From positions 62,001 through 126,000 of the forward strand of contig NZ_JAAOEN010000012.1 in assembly GCF_011320225.1 (NCBI RefSeq): a DNA stretch of 64,000 nucleotides. The letters run 5' to 3'. The position numbers and the translations under genes are program-made. This document shows, in pieces, positions 34,495 to 43,068 of the stretch (position 1 is the stretch's first letter; the number at the start of each line of letters is the position of its first letter). The stretch comes from Phytoactinopolyspora limicola. GTDB taxonomy: Bacteria; Actinomycetota; Actinomycetes; Jiangellales; Jiangellaceae. The notes beneath the pieces are model-generated. The model was not told the origin of the DNA. It did no database searches and saw only the letters and a program-made list of their open reading frames with translations.

Positions 34495-35418
34495 CTATCC
34501 GCCGACGAGGTCGGCCACCTGGGTGCGGACACGTTCGGTGTCTTCCTGGTATTTGAGGACCGCACCCAGGGTCCGGGCCGCTACGTCGCCGTCCAGCTCG
34601 TGGGCGCCCAAGGCCGCCAGCGCCGCCACCCAGTCGATCGACTCGGCCAGTCCCGGCGGTTTGAGCAGGTCGGCGTCCCGAAGCCGGTGCACGGCGCGTG
34701 CGACGTCGCCGGCGAGGCGTTCGGACACCTCAGGAAGATGCCGCCGGATGACCGCGATCTCGCGTTCGACGGTGGGGTGGTCGAGCCAGTGGTATAGACA
34801 CCGTCTCTTCAGGGCGTCATGTACCTCACGGGTACGGTTGCTCGTGACGACCACCATCGGTGGGGTGTCCGCACGGACCGTGCCGACCTCCGGGATGGAG
34901 ATGGTGAAATCGGACAAAACCTCAAGCAGGAACGCCTCGAACTCGTCGTCGGCGCGGTCGATCTCGTCGATGAGGAGAACACACGGTGACTCTTCGAGCG
35001 CCCGGAGCAGCGGTCGAGCCAGCAGGAACCGCCGATCGTACAGCTCGTGCTCGAGCCGCTCCACGTCAGTGACGCCGGCTGCCTCGGCGGCCCGTAAGTG
35101 CAGAAGCTGGCGGGGAAAGTCCCAGTCATAGAGGGCTTGGGCCGCGTCGACGCCTTCGTAACACTGCAACCGGATCAGTGGCGCCTCGAGGACCGACGCC
35201 AACGCACGAGCCAGCGACGTCTTCCCCACCCCGGCCTCACCTTCGACGAACAACGGCCGCCCCATCCGCAGCGCCAGGAAAGCAGCCGTAGCAAGACCGT
35301 CGTCGGCGAGATAGCCACTGGCGTCGAGCCGGGCGGCCAGCTCACCAGGCCCGGCGATCTGACCGTTATAGGGCTCACGGGGATGGTCGCCGCGCTCGGT
35401 GTCCGCGGTATCCGTCAT
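34495..35418 (-). CDS. coxD: CoxD-like MoxR-family AAA+ ATPase
   Basis: A 307-residue AAA+ chaperone. Walker A is EGEAGVGKTSLA (about 58-69), Walker B is CVLLIDEIDRADDEF (about 141-155), sensor 1 is VVTSNRTRE and the arginine-finger region is ALKRRCLYHWLDHP. MoxR/CoxD ATPases couple ATP hydrolysis to maturation of the hydroxylase active site with CoxE. It is first in the coxD-coxE-xdhC-mobA-like operon and divergent from the NCS2 permease, with 204 bases between their starts. Confidence 0.92.
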   Translation of the reverse strand: MTDTADTERGDHPREPYNGQIAGPGELAARLDASGYLADDGLATAAFLALRMGRPLFVEGEAGVGKTSLARALASVLEAPLIRLQCYEGVDAAQALYDWDFPRQLLHLRAAEAAGVTDVERLEHELYDRRFLLARPLLRALEESPCVLLIDEIDRADDEFEAFLLEVLSDFTISIPEVGTVRADTPPMVVVTSNRTREVHDALKRRCLYHWLDHPTVEREIAVIRRHLPEVSERLAGDVARAVHRLRDADLLKPPGLAESIDWVAALAALGAHELDGDVAARTLGAVLKYQEDTERVRTQVADLVGG

Positions 35419-35622
35419 GCGACAACGCTACGCCACGTCAGGCCACGACGTCCGCCCGTCACTATGGCGAAATGTGCCAGGAGGACCAGCAGGAATGTCG
35501 TGAATGTCACCAGGTGACCAGCACCCCGCCCGACCGGTACGTTCCTTGTCCACGAGATATACCGCATGCCCATTACACGGCCCGGCATGGCCACGTGGCG
35601 AACGGGACTACAGGAGGGGCTC

Positions 35623-37065
35623 ATGAGCGGCACCCCAGCACGGCCGGTGGATCTGAACTACGGACTCGACGACGTTCCGAAGCCGCTAGCGAGCCTAGGG
35701 CTCGGCATCCAGCATGTGCTCACCATGTTCGGCGCCACCGTCGCGGTGCCGCTCATCCTCGGCCCCGCCATGAACCTCAGCGCGGAACAGATGGCCGTTT
35801 TGGTCAGCTCGGTGATGATCTGCTCCGGGATCGCCACCTTCATCCAGGTCCGTTTCGGCACCCGGCTGCCCATCATCCAGGGCGTGTCCTTCGCGTTCCT
35901 TGGCCCGTTCTTCGCCATCATCGCCGGAACGGTCGCGCAAGGCGGCGACGTCAGCATGCAATACATCGCCGGCGCCATCATCGCCGGCTCGGTGTTGCAG
36001 ATGGTGCTCGGATATACCGGCCTGTTCGGCCGGATCCGCCGCTACATCACCCCCGTCGTCATCGGTCCGGTGATCGCGCTCATCGGCCTGGCCCTGTTCC
36101 AGGCCGGCGCCCCCATGGCCGGCGGCAACTGGTGGTTCGGCGGGCTGACCATCGCAGCCGCGTTCACCTTCGCGTTGATCCTCGCCCCGAAGGTGCGGTT
36201 CTTCTCGCTGTTCCCCATTCTGCTCGCCGTACTGCTCGCCTACATGTCGGCCTGGTTCTTCAGCGCCATCGGCGTACTGAGCGAAGGCAACCCGGCCTAC
36301 GTCAGCTTCGACGGACTGGGCGACGCTCCGTGGATCCGCAACCTGAACTTCGGTGACGGCGGCATCTTCATGCCCTGGGGCTGGCCACAGTTCAGTCTGG
36401 GTTTCATCCTCGCCACCCTGGCCGGCTTCCTCGCCTCGATGATCGAGTCGTTCGGTGACTACCACGCGATCTCCCGCGCGGTGGGCAAGGATCACCCGAC
36501 GGAGAAGCAGATCAACCGCGGTATCGGCGCCGAGGGTGTTGGTTGTTTCGCCACCGGCATGTTCGGCGGGTTCGCCTCCACCAGCTACACCGAGAACATC
36601 GGCCTGGTGGCCATGACCAAGGTGGCTAGCCGCCGGGTGGTGTACGTCGCGGCCGGGCTGTTGATCGTGTTGGGGCTGATCGCCAAGTTCGGCGCCGTGA
36701 TCGCGACGATTCCACCACCCATCGTCGGCGGCCTCTACTGCACGTTGTTCGGCCTCATCGCCTCGATCGGCATCTCCAACGTCACCCGGGCCGACCTCAC
36801 CAGCCAGCGCAACCTGATGATCATCGGGTTCATCCTGTTCATGGGACTGTCGGTGCCGGCGTTCTTCGAGGACGTCCAGGTTCACATATCCTGGGCAGAG
36901 TGGCTCGGCGACGTGATCAACACCGTCGGCAGCACCGGCATGGCGGTGGCCGCGATACTCGGCCTGATCCTCGACAACGTCATCCCCGGTACCGACGAGG
37001 AACGCGGTATCACGCAGGCGGCCGCCACCCGTGGGCCCACCGGCGAACCCGTCGCCGACGACTAA
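35623..37065 (+). CDS. NCS2-family nucleobase permease
   Basis: A 480-residue polytopic membrane transporter of the NCS2 (nucleobase-ascorbate) family, proton symporters for uracil, xanthine or urate. Signs include QGVSFAFLGPF in TM3 (about 86-96), the TM8 motif MIESFGDYHA (E275), and the family signature TENIGLVAMTKVASR with E324 at the first position. Uracil carrier UraA also has Glu there, whereas typical xanthine/urate carriers have Gln, so a pyrimidine-type substrate is favoured. ATG 35623 has CAGGAGGGG upstream. It probably imports the substrate of the neighbouring molybdenum hydroxylase. Hairpin element C follows its stop. Confidence 0.9.
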   Translation: MSGTPARPVDLNYGLDDVPKPLASLGLGIQHVLTMFGATVAVPLILGPAMNLSAEQMAVLVSSVMICSGIATFIQVRFGTRLPIIQGVSFAFLGPFFAIIAGTVAQGGDVSMQYIAGAIIAGSVLQMVLGYTGLFGRIRRYITPVVIGPVIALIGLALFQAGAPMAGGNWWFGGLTIAAAFTFALILAPKVRFFSLFPILLAVLLAYMSAWFFSAIGVLSEGNPAYVSFDGLGDAPWIRNLNFGDGGIFMPWGWPQFSLGFILATLAGFLASMIESFGDYHAISRAVGKDHPTEKQINRGIGAEGVGCFATGMFGGFASTSYTENIGLVAMTKVASRRVVYVAAGLLIVLGLIAKFGAVIATIPPPIVGGLYCTLFGLIASIGISNVTRADLTSQRNLMIIGFILFMGLSVPAFFEDVQVHISWAEWLGDVINTVGSTGMAVAAILGLILDNVIPGTDEERGITQAAATRGPTGEPVADD

Positions 37066-37078
37066 ACCTCCCCCCTGT

Positions 37079-37530
37079 GTGCACCTGATCTCCGTTTTGA
37101 CGCCTGATCTTTTTCGAGGGGGCGATCAGATGCGGGCGACGACGTGTTGACGGCGGGCGACGACGCGGTTGGTGCATCTGATCTCTCCTGAGCGTGGGCC
37201 TGCTGGCTCAGAATTGCGGATAGACCGCGTCTGAGGTGGCCTATCCGCAATTCTGAGCCAGCAGGCCCATGCCCCGGCAACCTCACGCATGCACCCACGC
37301 ACCGATGGCCGCCACCACAACACATGACACCAACGGGCAACCACGCCGATCGATCAGATGCACGACAACCGCTTTCAGGAGCGCATCATGCATCTGATCG
37401 CCAACCGTCCGCATCACGAGGCGAGATCAGATGCAGCAAACCCCCGCGCTGACCAGCAGCGTCGCCATCACACCTACATCTGATCGTCGCCACACAAACG
37501 ATCAGGCGCACAAACGGAGATCAGGCGCAC
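37079..37530. repeat. Dispersed hairpin element, copy C, with a nested 29-bp inverted repeat
   Basis: This element fills most of the 580-base gap between the convergent permease and def genes; no gene is visible there. The left end (GTGCACCTGATCTCCGTTTT, then GACGCCTGATC) and the inverted right end (finishing at 37530) are related terminal repeats. Hairpin units with GATCAGATGC arms are at 37124-37183 (60 nt), 37352-37399 (48 nt) and 37425-37485 (61 nt). The linker between the last two is 25 nt. Between units one and two sits an unrelated perfect inverted repeat at 37195-37269. Confidence 0.85.
37195..37269. repeat. Perfect 29-bp inverted repeat inside element C
   Basis: Arms 37195-37223 and 37241-37269 are exact reverse complements around a 17-base loop. 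The arms begin TGGGCCTGCTGGCTCAG. It sits between two convergent genes and would make a very stable hairpin in either transcript, so a two-way terminator is plausible. It is inserted between hairpin units of the repeat element and is absent from the other copies. Confidence 0.9.
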
Positions 37531-37645
37531 AAACGGGGGGCGACTCTGCCGTGCTGATCGGCGCGCCGATGGCCGGCATAGATGCGCAGAACGGCAGCGC
37601 AAGACCCAACCACCGCCCCTATAGGGACAGTGGAAGGTAAACACA

Positions 37646-38191
37646 CTACGTGGCGCGGCCGAACATCTGGTGCGGCGACACCTTCACCTCCGGCGGTTCC
37701 TGACCGGCCCATTCAGCCTCGCGGATCGCCCTCATGGCAGCTTTGCGGGTCTCGCGGTCCAGGCGGTCGACGAACAATACGCCATCCAGGTGGTCGGTCT
37801 CGTGCTGGATAGCCCGCGCCAGGAGTTCGGTTCCCTCGATGGTGACGGGGTCGCCGTACTCGTTGAACCCTTTCGCCACAACGCCGTAGGCCCGCACGCA
37901 GTCATACTCCAGGCCCGGTATCGACAGGCACCCTTCGGGGCCGAACTGTTCCTCCTCGGACAGCTGCAGGTCCGGATTGATCAGATGCCCGACGATGCCG
38001 TCGACGTCGTAGGTGAACACCCGCAACGACACACCCAGCTGGGGTGCGGCCAGGCCGGCGCCACCAGCTTCGAGCATGGTGTCGGCGAGATCTTTGACCA
38101 GGCCACGTAGTTCTTTGTCGAAGGTGACCACCGGTTCGGCTTTGGTGCGCAAGACGGGATCGCCGAAAAGGCGAATCTCTCGGACCGCCAT
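37646..38191 (-). CDS. def: Peptide deformylase
   Basis: Removes the N-formyl group from nascent proteins. It is 181 residues long. All three metal motifs are present: GAGLAAPQ (44-51), EGCLSIPG with metal ligand C88, and HETDH (130-134). ATG 38191 is used; GGAGGAGAA lies about 11 bases upstream. The longer reading to 38272 runs through a 21-bp inverted repeat and the end of the HAD gene. It is downstream of the SUF operon and HAD gene and far from fmt. Confidence 0.95.
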   Translation of the reverse strand: MAVREIRLFGDPVLRTKAEPVVTFDKELRGLVKDLADTMLEAGGAGLAAPQLGVSLRVFTYDVDGIVGHLINPDLQLSEEEQFGPEGCLSIPGLEYDCVRAYGVVAKGFNEYGDPVTIEGTELLARAIQHETDHLDGVLFVDRLDRETRKAAMRAIREAEWAGQEPPEVKVSPHQMFGRAT

Positions 38192-38225
38192 GACGTTCTG
38201 TTCTCCTCCATGATGTCCTGCCCCG

Positions 38226-38279
38226 GTGATCGTTGCCGCTTTCGGGTCGCTATAGCGGCCCGAAAGCGGCAACGATCAC
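38226..38279 (-). terminator. Perfect 21-bp inverted repeat at the end of the HAD gene
   Basis: Arms 38226-38246 and 38259-38279 pair exactly around 12 bases that themselves contain the small palindrome CGCTATAGCG. The outer end reads GTGATCGTTGCC. The right arm overlaps the HAD stop codon (38276-38278). It lies 35 bases upstream of def on the same strand, so it may end SUF-HAD transcription or attenuate def. No U-tract is seen. Confidence 0.6.
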
Positions 38280-38887
38280 GGCAGGTTGAGCAGTAGGCCG
38301 GCGCTATTGAGGTCAACCCGCAGTTTGGCCGCCGAGGTGAAATGGACGGCGGTCATCCCGAGTTGTTCAGCCGCCTCGACGTTGGGCGGGTTGTCGTCGA
38401 TATACACCGCCGACGACAGCTGCACTCCGTACCGGTCGGTCAACAGGTGGAAGATCCGCGGATCCGGTTTGACCAGCTGTTCCTCGCCGGAAACGACGAT
38501 GCCCTGAAACCAGGACAGCCAGTGGAACCGCTCCCGCGCGATAGGGAACTTCTCCGCCGACCAGTTGGTCAACGCATACAGCTCAGCACCCGTGTTCCGC
38601 AGATCGGCCAGCACGTCCACCGTCTCCGCGACCGGCCCGCCGATCATCTCGTCCCAGCGGTGGTGATAGGCGGCGATCAGCTCGGCGTGATCGGGAAACT
38701 CAGCACTGAGAAGCTTGACGGCGGCGTCCCACGACCGGCCACGATCCTGCTCGGCGTTCCACTCGGGCGTGGTGACCTCGGCCAGGAACCGTTCGACCTC
38801 GTCATCGGTCGGCAGCAACTGCCGATACAGATACCGCGGATCCCAGTCGACCAGTACACCACCCAGGTCGAAGACAACCGTGTTCAT
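38276..38887 (-). CDS. HAD-family hydrolase (phosphatase/dehalogenase-like)
   Basis: A 203-residue HAD-superfamily hydrolase with a cap domain. Motif I is VVFDLGGVLVDWD (nucleophile D8), motif II is LYALTNWS, motif III has the Lys in LVKPDPRIF and motif IV is VYIDDNPPNVEAA. The DLGGVLVDWDPR start and the YALTNWSAEKF stretch resemble the epoxide-hydrolase-N/YihX-type HAD group, small phosphatases of sugar phosphates. The physiological substrate is unknown. ATG 38887 overlaps the sufT stop by 4 bases, so it is cotranscribed with the SUF operon. Confidence 0.9.
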   Translation of the reverse strand: MNTVVFDLGGVLVDWDPRYLYRQLLPTDDEVERFLAEVTTPEWNAEQDRGRSWDAAVKLLSAEFPDHAELIAAYHHRWDEMIGGPVAETVDVLADLRNTGAELYALTNWSAEKFPIARERFHWLSWFQGIVVSGEEQLVKPDPRIFHLLTDRYGVQLSSAVYIDDNPPNVEAAEQLGMTAVHFTSAAKLRVDLNSAGLLLNLP

Positions 38888-39210
38888 ACGTTGAAGCCCA
38901 GGGCACGCAGCTGTTCTTTGCCATCGTCGGTGATCTTGTCCGGCCCCCACGGCGGCATCCACACCCAATTGATCCGCAGGTCGGTCACCAGACCGTCGGT
39001 GACGGACTTCGCCTGCTCTTCGATGACGTCGGTCAGCGGACAGGCCGCACTGGTGAGGGTCATGTCGACGGTGGCCACGCCGTCGTCGTCGACGGACACG
39101 CCGTATATCAGGCCAAGGTCGACGACGTTGATACCCAGCTCCGGGTCAACGACGTCGCGCAACGCCTCTTTCAGGTCTTCGAGGTCAACGGTCGTCGTCA
39201 TATCATTCAT
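38884..39210 (-). CDS. sufT: SufT/MIP18-family (DUF59) Fe-S maturation protein
   Basis: A 108-residue DUF59 protein. The family core is visible: LKEALRDVVDPELGINVVDLGLIYGV (about 12-37 in pieces), the conserved cysteine in TLTSAACPLTDV (about 57) and WVWMPPWGPDKI near the end. SufT helps deliver Fe-S clusters to target proteins. It is the last dedicated gene of the SUF operon, 17 bases after sufU, as in mycobacteria. The start may be this ATG or the second Met three codons later. Confidence 0.92.
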   Translation of the reverse strand: MNDMTTTVDLEDLKEALRDVVDPELGINVVDLGLIYGVSVDDDGVATVDMTLTSAACPLTDVIEEQAKSVTDGLVTDLRINWVWMPPWGPDKITDDGKEQLRALGFNV

Positions 39211-39227
39211 TCTCCCTCACGCTCATG

Positions 39228-39671
39228 TCAGCCGACCTTCTCGGTCGACGCCCTGTGCACCGCGTCTTTCAACGCCATCCACGAGAGCAACGCACACTTG
39301 ACCCGGGCGGGGTACCGGGCAACTCCAGTGAACGCTATGCCATCACCCAGGATGTCCTCGTCCCCCTCGACTTTGCCTTTACCCTGCATCATCTCGGTGA
39401 ACGCGGTTCCGGCGACAGCCGAGTCGGTCAGGGTGTGACCGGTCAGCAGCTCGTGCAGCACACTGGCCGCCGCCTGGCTGATGGAGCAGCCTTGGCCGTC
39501 GTAGGAGACGTCGGCGAGGGTGTCGCCGTCCAGCCGGACCCGCACCGTGATCTCGTCGCCACAGGTGGGGTTGACGTGGTGGGCTTCTGCGTCGAACGGC
39601 TCCCGCAACCCGCGCCCACGCGGGTTCTTGTAGTGATCCAGGATGATCTCCTGGTACAGGGACTCGCTCAC
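39228..39671 (-). CDS. sufU: SufU Fe-S assembly protein
   Basis: A 147-residue SufU, which accepts sulfur from SufS as a zinc-dependent transfer partner. The three cysteines are conserved: C37 in NPTCGDE, C62 in GQGCSISQ and C126 in ARVKCALLSW, with the Asp in the first motif. LYQEIILDHYKNPRG opens the protein, as in the family. Its start overlaps the sufS stop by 4 bases. The extra 18-21 residue insert in GKGKVEGDEDILGDG separates SufU from IscU. Confidence 0.95.
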   Translation of the reverse strand: MSESLYQEIILDHYKNPRGRGLREPFDAEAHHVNPTCGDEITVRVRLDGDTLADVSYDGQGCSISQAAASVLHELLTGHTLTDSAVAGTAFTEMMQGKGKVEGDEDILGDGIAFTGVARYPARVKCALLSWMALKDAVHRASTEKVG

Positions 39672-40945
39672 CCGAAGAACCTCTTCACCTCGTCGATGCC
39701 GTCCACCAGCGCGTCGATCTCAGCGGTAGTGGTGTACAGGTAGAACGACGCTCGGGTGGTCGCAGGTATTCCATACCGGACACACACCGGGCGCGCGCAG
39801 TGGTGCCCCACCCGCACGGCGATCCCGTGCTCGTCGAGTACCTGCCCGACGTCGTGGGGGTGGATACCGTCGACGGTGAAGGACACGGTGCCGCCGCGGT
39901 CTACCGGCTCGGCCGGCCCGATCACCGTGACGCCGTCGACGCCGGCCAACCGGTCCAGCGCGTAGGCGGTGAGGACCTGTTCATGTTCGTGGATGGCGCC
40001 GAGGCCGAGTCCGGTCAAGTAGTCCACCGCGGCACCAAGCCCCACGACCTGCGCGATCGGCGGGGTTCCCGCCTCGAACTTGTGCGGGATGGGCGCGAAC
40101 GTCGACCCTTCCATCGCGACGGTCTCGATCATTTCCCCACCACCGAGGAACGGCGGCAGCGAGTTCAGCACCTCGCTGCGGCCCCACAAGACGCCGACCC
40201 CGGTGGGGGCACACATCTTGTGGCCGGTGAACGCCAGCAGGTCGACACCATGCTCGGCCAACGCGGTCACGTCGACCGGCATGTGCGGCACCGCCTGCGC
40301 GGCATCGACCAGGACCAGCGCGCCGACGTCGCGAGCCCGAGCGGCGATCCGCTCGACGGGGTTCACCGTCCCGAGAATGTTCGACTGATACACCATAGAA
40401 ACGATCTTGGTGCGGGTGTTGATCAGCTCGTCGAGATCGGTGAGGTCGAGTCGCCCGTCGTCGGTGAGCCCGAACCAGCGCAGCGTGGCTCCGGTGCGCC
40501 GGGCGACCAGCTGCCACGGCACGATGTTGGAGTGGTGCTCCATCTCGGTGATGACGATCTCATCCCCCGGACCGAGCCGGTAGCGTGGATCTTCCGCCAG
40601 CCCGCTCGCCAGCGTGTTCGCCACGAGGTTGAGCGCCTCGGAGGCGTTCTTGAGGAAGATGATCTCATCTCGGCTCGGCGCCGAGATCAACCCCGCGACC
40701 TTGTCGCGGGTGTCCTCGTAGGCCGCCGTAGCCTCCTCACCGAGCTGGTGCACCGCCCGGGCGACGTTCGCGTTGTGCCGCTCGTAATGCTCGGTGACGG
40801 CATCGATCACCGCCCGCGGCTTCTGCGAGGTGTTGGCCGAGTCCAGGTACACCAGCTGCCGGTCCCCAGCCAGGCGCCGCTCCAAGATCGGGAAGTCCTT
40901 GCGGATCCGATCCACGTCCAGCGGACTGGCCATCCGGTGCGCCAC
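39668..40945 (-). CDS. sufS: Cysteine desulfurase SufS
   Basis: A PLP-dependent class V aminotransferase-fold enzyme of 425 residues that takes sulfur from cysteine for cluster assembly. The PLP lysine is K243 in FTGHKMCAPTG. H137 in MEHHSN stacks on the cofactor, and the persulfide cysteine is C383 in VGHHCARPVC, typical of group II (SufS). GTG 40945 has GGGGAGG upstream. It overlaps sufU and follows sufC by 27 bases. Confidence 0.96.
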   Translation of the reverse strand: MAHRMASPLDVDRIRKDFPILERRLAGDRQLVYLDSANTSQKPRAVIDAVTEHYERHNANVARAVHQLGEEATAAYEDTRDKVAGLISAPSRDEIIFLKNASEALNLVANTLASGLAEDPRYRLGPGDEIVITEMEHHSNIVPWQLVARRTGATLRWFGLTDDGRLDLTDLDELINTRTKIVSMVYQSNILGTVNPVERIAARARDVGALVLVDAAQAVPHMPVDVTALAEHGVDLLAFTGHKMCAPTGVGVLWGRSEVLNSLPPFLGGGEMIETVAMEGSTFAPIPHKFEAGTPPIAQVVGLGAAVDYLTGLGLGAIHEHEQVLTAYALDRLAGVDGVTVIGPAEPVDRGGTVSFTVDGIHPHDVGQVLDEHGIAVRVGHHCARPVCVRYGIPATTRASFYLYTTTAEIDALVDGIDEVKRFFG

Positions 40946-40972
40946 GACTACCTCCCCTAGGTGAGCTGGATA

Positions 40973-41731
40973 TCAGGCGCTGGCGCCGACGTAGTCCACG
41001 TACCCCTGCTCCTCGAGCTTGTCGGCCAGCTCCGGGCCGCCCTCCTCGGCGATCGTGCCGGCGACGAACACGTGCACGAAGTCCGGCTTGATGTAGCGCA
41101 GGATCCGGGTGTAGTGGGTGATCAGCAGCACACCTTTGTCGCCGCCGGCGGTGAACCGGTTGACGCCGTCGGACACGATCCGCAGCGCGTCGATGTCCAG
41201 CCCGGAGTCGGTTTCGTCGAGAATGGCGAAACTCGGCTTCAACAGCTCCAGCTGCAGGATCTCGTGCCGCTTCTTCTCACCACCGGAGAAGCCGGTGTTC
41301 AGGTCCCGCTCGGCGAAGTCTGAGTCGATCCGCAGCTCGTCCATCGCACCCTTGACGTCTTTCACCCAGGTGCGCAGCTTCGGCGCCTCACCGTCGATGG
41401 CGGTCTTCGCGGTGCGCAGGAAGTTGGACACCGACACACCCGGCACCTCGACCGGGTACTGCATGGCCAGGAACAGTCCGGCCCGCGCCCGCTCGTCGAC
41501 GGACATCTCCAGCACGTCTTCGTCGTCCAGCTTCACGGTGCCGGAGGTGACGGTGTACTTCGGGTGCCCGGCCAGCGCGTACGCCAAGGTGGACTTCCCG
41601 GATCCGTTCGGTCCCATGATCGCGTGGATCTCGCCGGCGCGGACGGTGAGGTTGACGCCGTGCAGGATCTCCTTCGGACCGGTCTCGGTCTCGACCGAGA
41701 CGTGCAGGTCGTGGATCTCGAGAGTGCTCAT
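40973..41731 (-). CDS. sufC: SufC ATPase of the SufBCD scaffold
   Basis: A 252-residue ABC-type ATPase that energises the SufBCD complex. Walker A is GPNGSGKSTLAYAL (about 36-49), the signature region is FSGGEKKRHEILQ (about 148-160), and Walker B is AILDETDSGLDIDAL. These are the hallmarks of SufC and not of a transporter. It is cytoplasmic and has no membrane partner. It lies 44 bases after sufD. Confidence 0.96.
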   Translation of the reverse strand: MSTLEIHDLHVSVETETGPKEILHGVNLTVRAGEIHAIMGPNGSGKSTLAYALAGHPKYTVTSGTVKLDDEDVLEMSVDERARAGLFLAMQYPVEVPGVSVSNFLRTAKTAIDGEAPKLRTWVKDVKGAMDELRIDSDFAERDLNTGFSGGEKKRHEILQLELLKPSFAILDETDSGLDIDALRIVSDGVNRFTAGGDKGVLLITHYTRILRYIKPDFVHVFVAGTIAEEGGPELADKLEEQGYVDYVGASA

Positions 41732-41775
41732 CGGTAACTCGTGCCTCGTTTCGAAAATGATGTGGTGGTGGTCCG

Positions 41776-42990
41776 TCAGCTGGCCGACGAATCGGCGGCG
41801 AGCTCCTCGACAACGGCTAGTTCACGCTCGACCGTCGTCATCAGGCGTTCTTTGAGATCCGGCACGCCGATCCGGTTGATCAGCGACGCGAAGAACCCGC
41901 GAACGACGAGTTTGCGGGCCAGGTCCGCCGGGATCCCCCGAGCTTGCAGGTAGAACAGCTGCTCGTCGTCGAAGCGGCCGGTGGCGCTGGCGTGCCCGGC
42001 ACCCTCGATGTCGCCGGTCTCGATCTCCAGGTTGGGCACCGAGTCGGCGCGGGCGCCATCGGTCAGCACCAGATTGCGGTTGAGCTCATACGTGTTGATG
42101 CCGACGGCTTCCTTGCGGATCAGCACGTCGCCGACCCACACCGCATGGGCCTTCTTGCCCTGCAATGCACCCTTGTACTCGACGTCGCTGGTGGCGTTGG
42201 GGGTGTTGTGATCGACGACGAGCCGGTTCTCGACGTACTGACCGGCATCGACGTAGTACAACCCGAGCAGGGTGGCGTCGCCCCCGGGCCCGGCGTAGTT
42301 CACGGTGGTGCCGTTGCGCACGAGATCACCGCCGAAGGTGATCACCGCGTGCTTGACCGTGGCGTCGCGGCCAACGTGTACGTGGTGGTGAGACAGGTGG
42401 ACGGCATCGTCGGCCCAGTCCTGCAACGCCACGAACGTCAACTCCGCGCCATCTTCGACGACGATCTCGACGTTCTCGACGAGGGCCGCCGAACCGTCGT
42501 ACTCGACGACGACCACCGACTTGCTGTGCCGGCCCGCGGTCACCACGAGATGACCAGCCGCGCCACGCTCCGCCGAGGTGCCGGTCAGTTTGATGATCGC
42601 CGGCTTCTCGATGACGGTGTCGCGCGGGATGTCGACGGCGAACACCTTCTCCGCCGACCGCCATGCCCGTGCGCTGGGCCGATCGATCGGGACGTACGTC
42701 GACGTACCCTTCCGGGAGTCGTCGGCGCCCACCGTGGTGGCGGTGACCCGCGGGTCGACGTCGACGTCCACGGTGTAGTCACCGCCGTCCAGCGGCGCGT
42801 CGTCGTGCAGACCACGTAGGCGACTCATCGGGGTGAACCGCCACGCCTCCTCCCGGCCACGCGGGACCGGGTGCGCGGCGACGTCGAACGACGCGAAACG
42901 GTCGAGCGCGCCCGGTGCGCTCTCGGTGCCGGCGCCGTGTGAGTGGGCGGTGAGGCCATGCTGGGCCGGCGTCTCGGTGGCGGTGCTCAT
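41776..42990 (-). CDS. sufD: SufD scaffold subunit
   Basis: A 404-residue parallel beta-helix protein of the SufBCD scaffold. Landmarks are PRGREEAWRFTPMSRL near the N terminus, NYAGPGGDATLLGLYY, HNTPNATSDVEYKGAL and the C-terminal GHASATGRFDDEQLFYLQARG, which corresponds to the shared SufB/SufD core. The final ELAVVEELAADSSAS tail follows. It lies 78 bases downstream of sufB and precedes sufC. Confidence 0.95.
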   Translation of the reverse strand: MSTATETPAQHGLTAHSHGAGTESAPGALDRFASFDVAAHPVPRGREEAWRFTPMSRLRGLHDDAPLDGGDYTVDVDVDPRVTATTVGADDSRKGTSTYVPIDRPSARAWRSAEKVFAVDIPRDTVIEKPAIIKLTGTSAERGAAGHLVVTAGRHSKSVVVVEYDGSAALVENVEIVVEDGAELTFVALQDWADDAVHLSHHHVHVGRDATVKHAVITFGGDLVRNGTTVNYAGPGGDATLLGLYYVDAGQYVENRLVVDHNTPNATSDVEYKGALQGKKAHAVWVGDVLIRKEAVGINTYELNRNLVLTDGARADSVPNLEIETGDIEGAGHASATGRFDDEQLFYLQARGIPADLARKLVVRGFFASLINRIGVPDLKERLMTTVERELAVVEELAADSSAS

Positions 42991-43068
42991 CTGCTCCTCA
43001 GGTTCTACTCGTCAGCCAGGGCCGGATGGACCGGCCGGGCGGAATCTGCGGTGGGACTCGGAGGGCCG

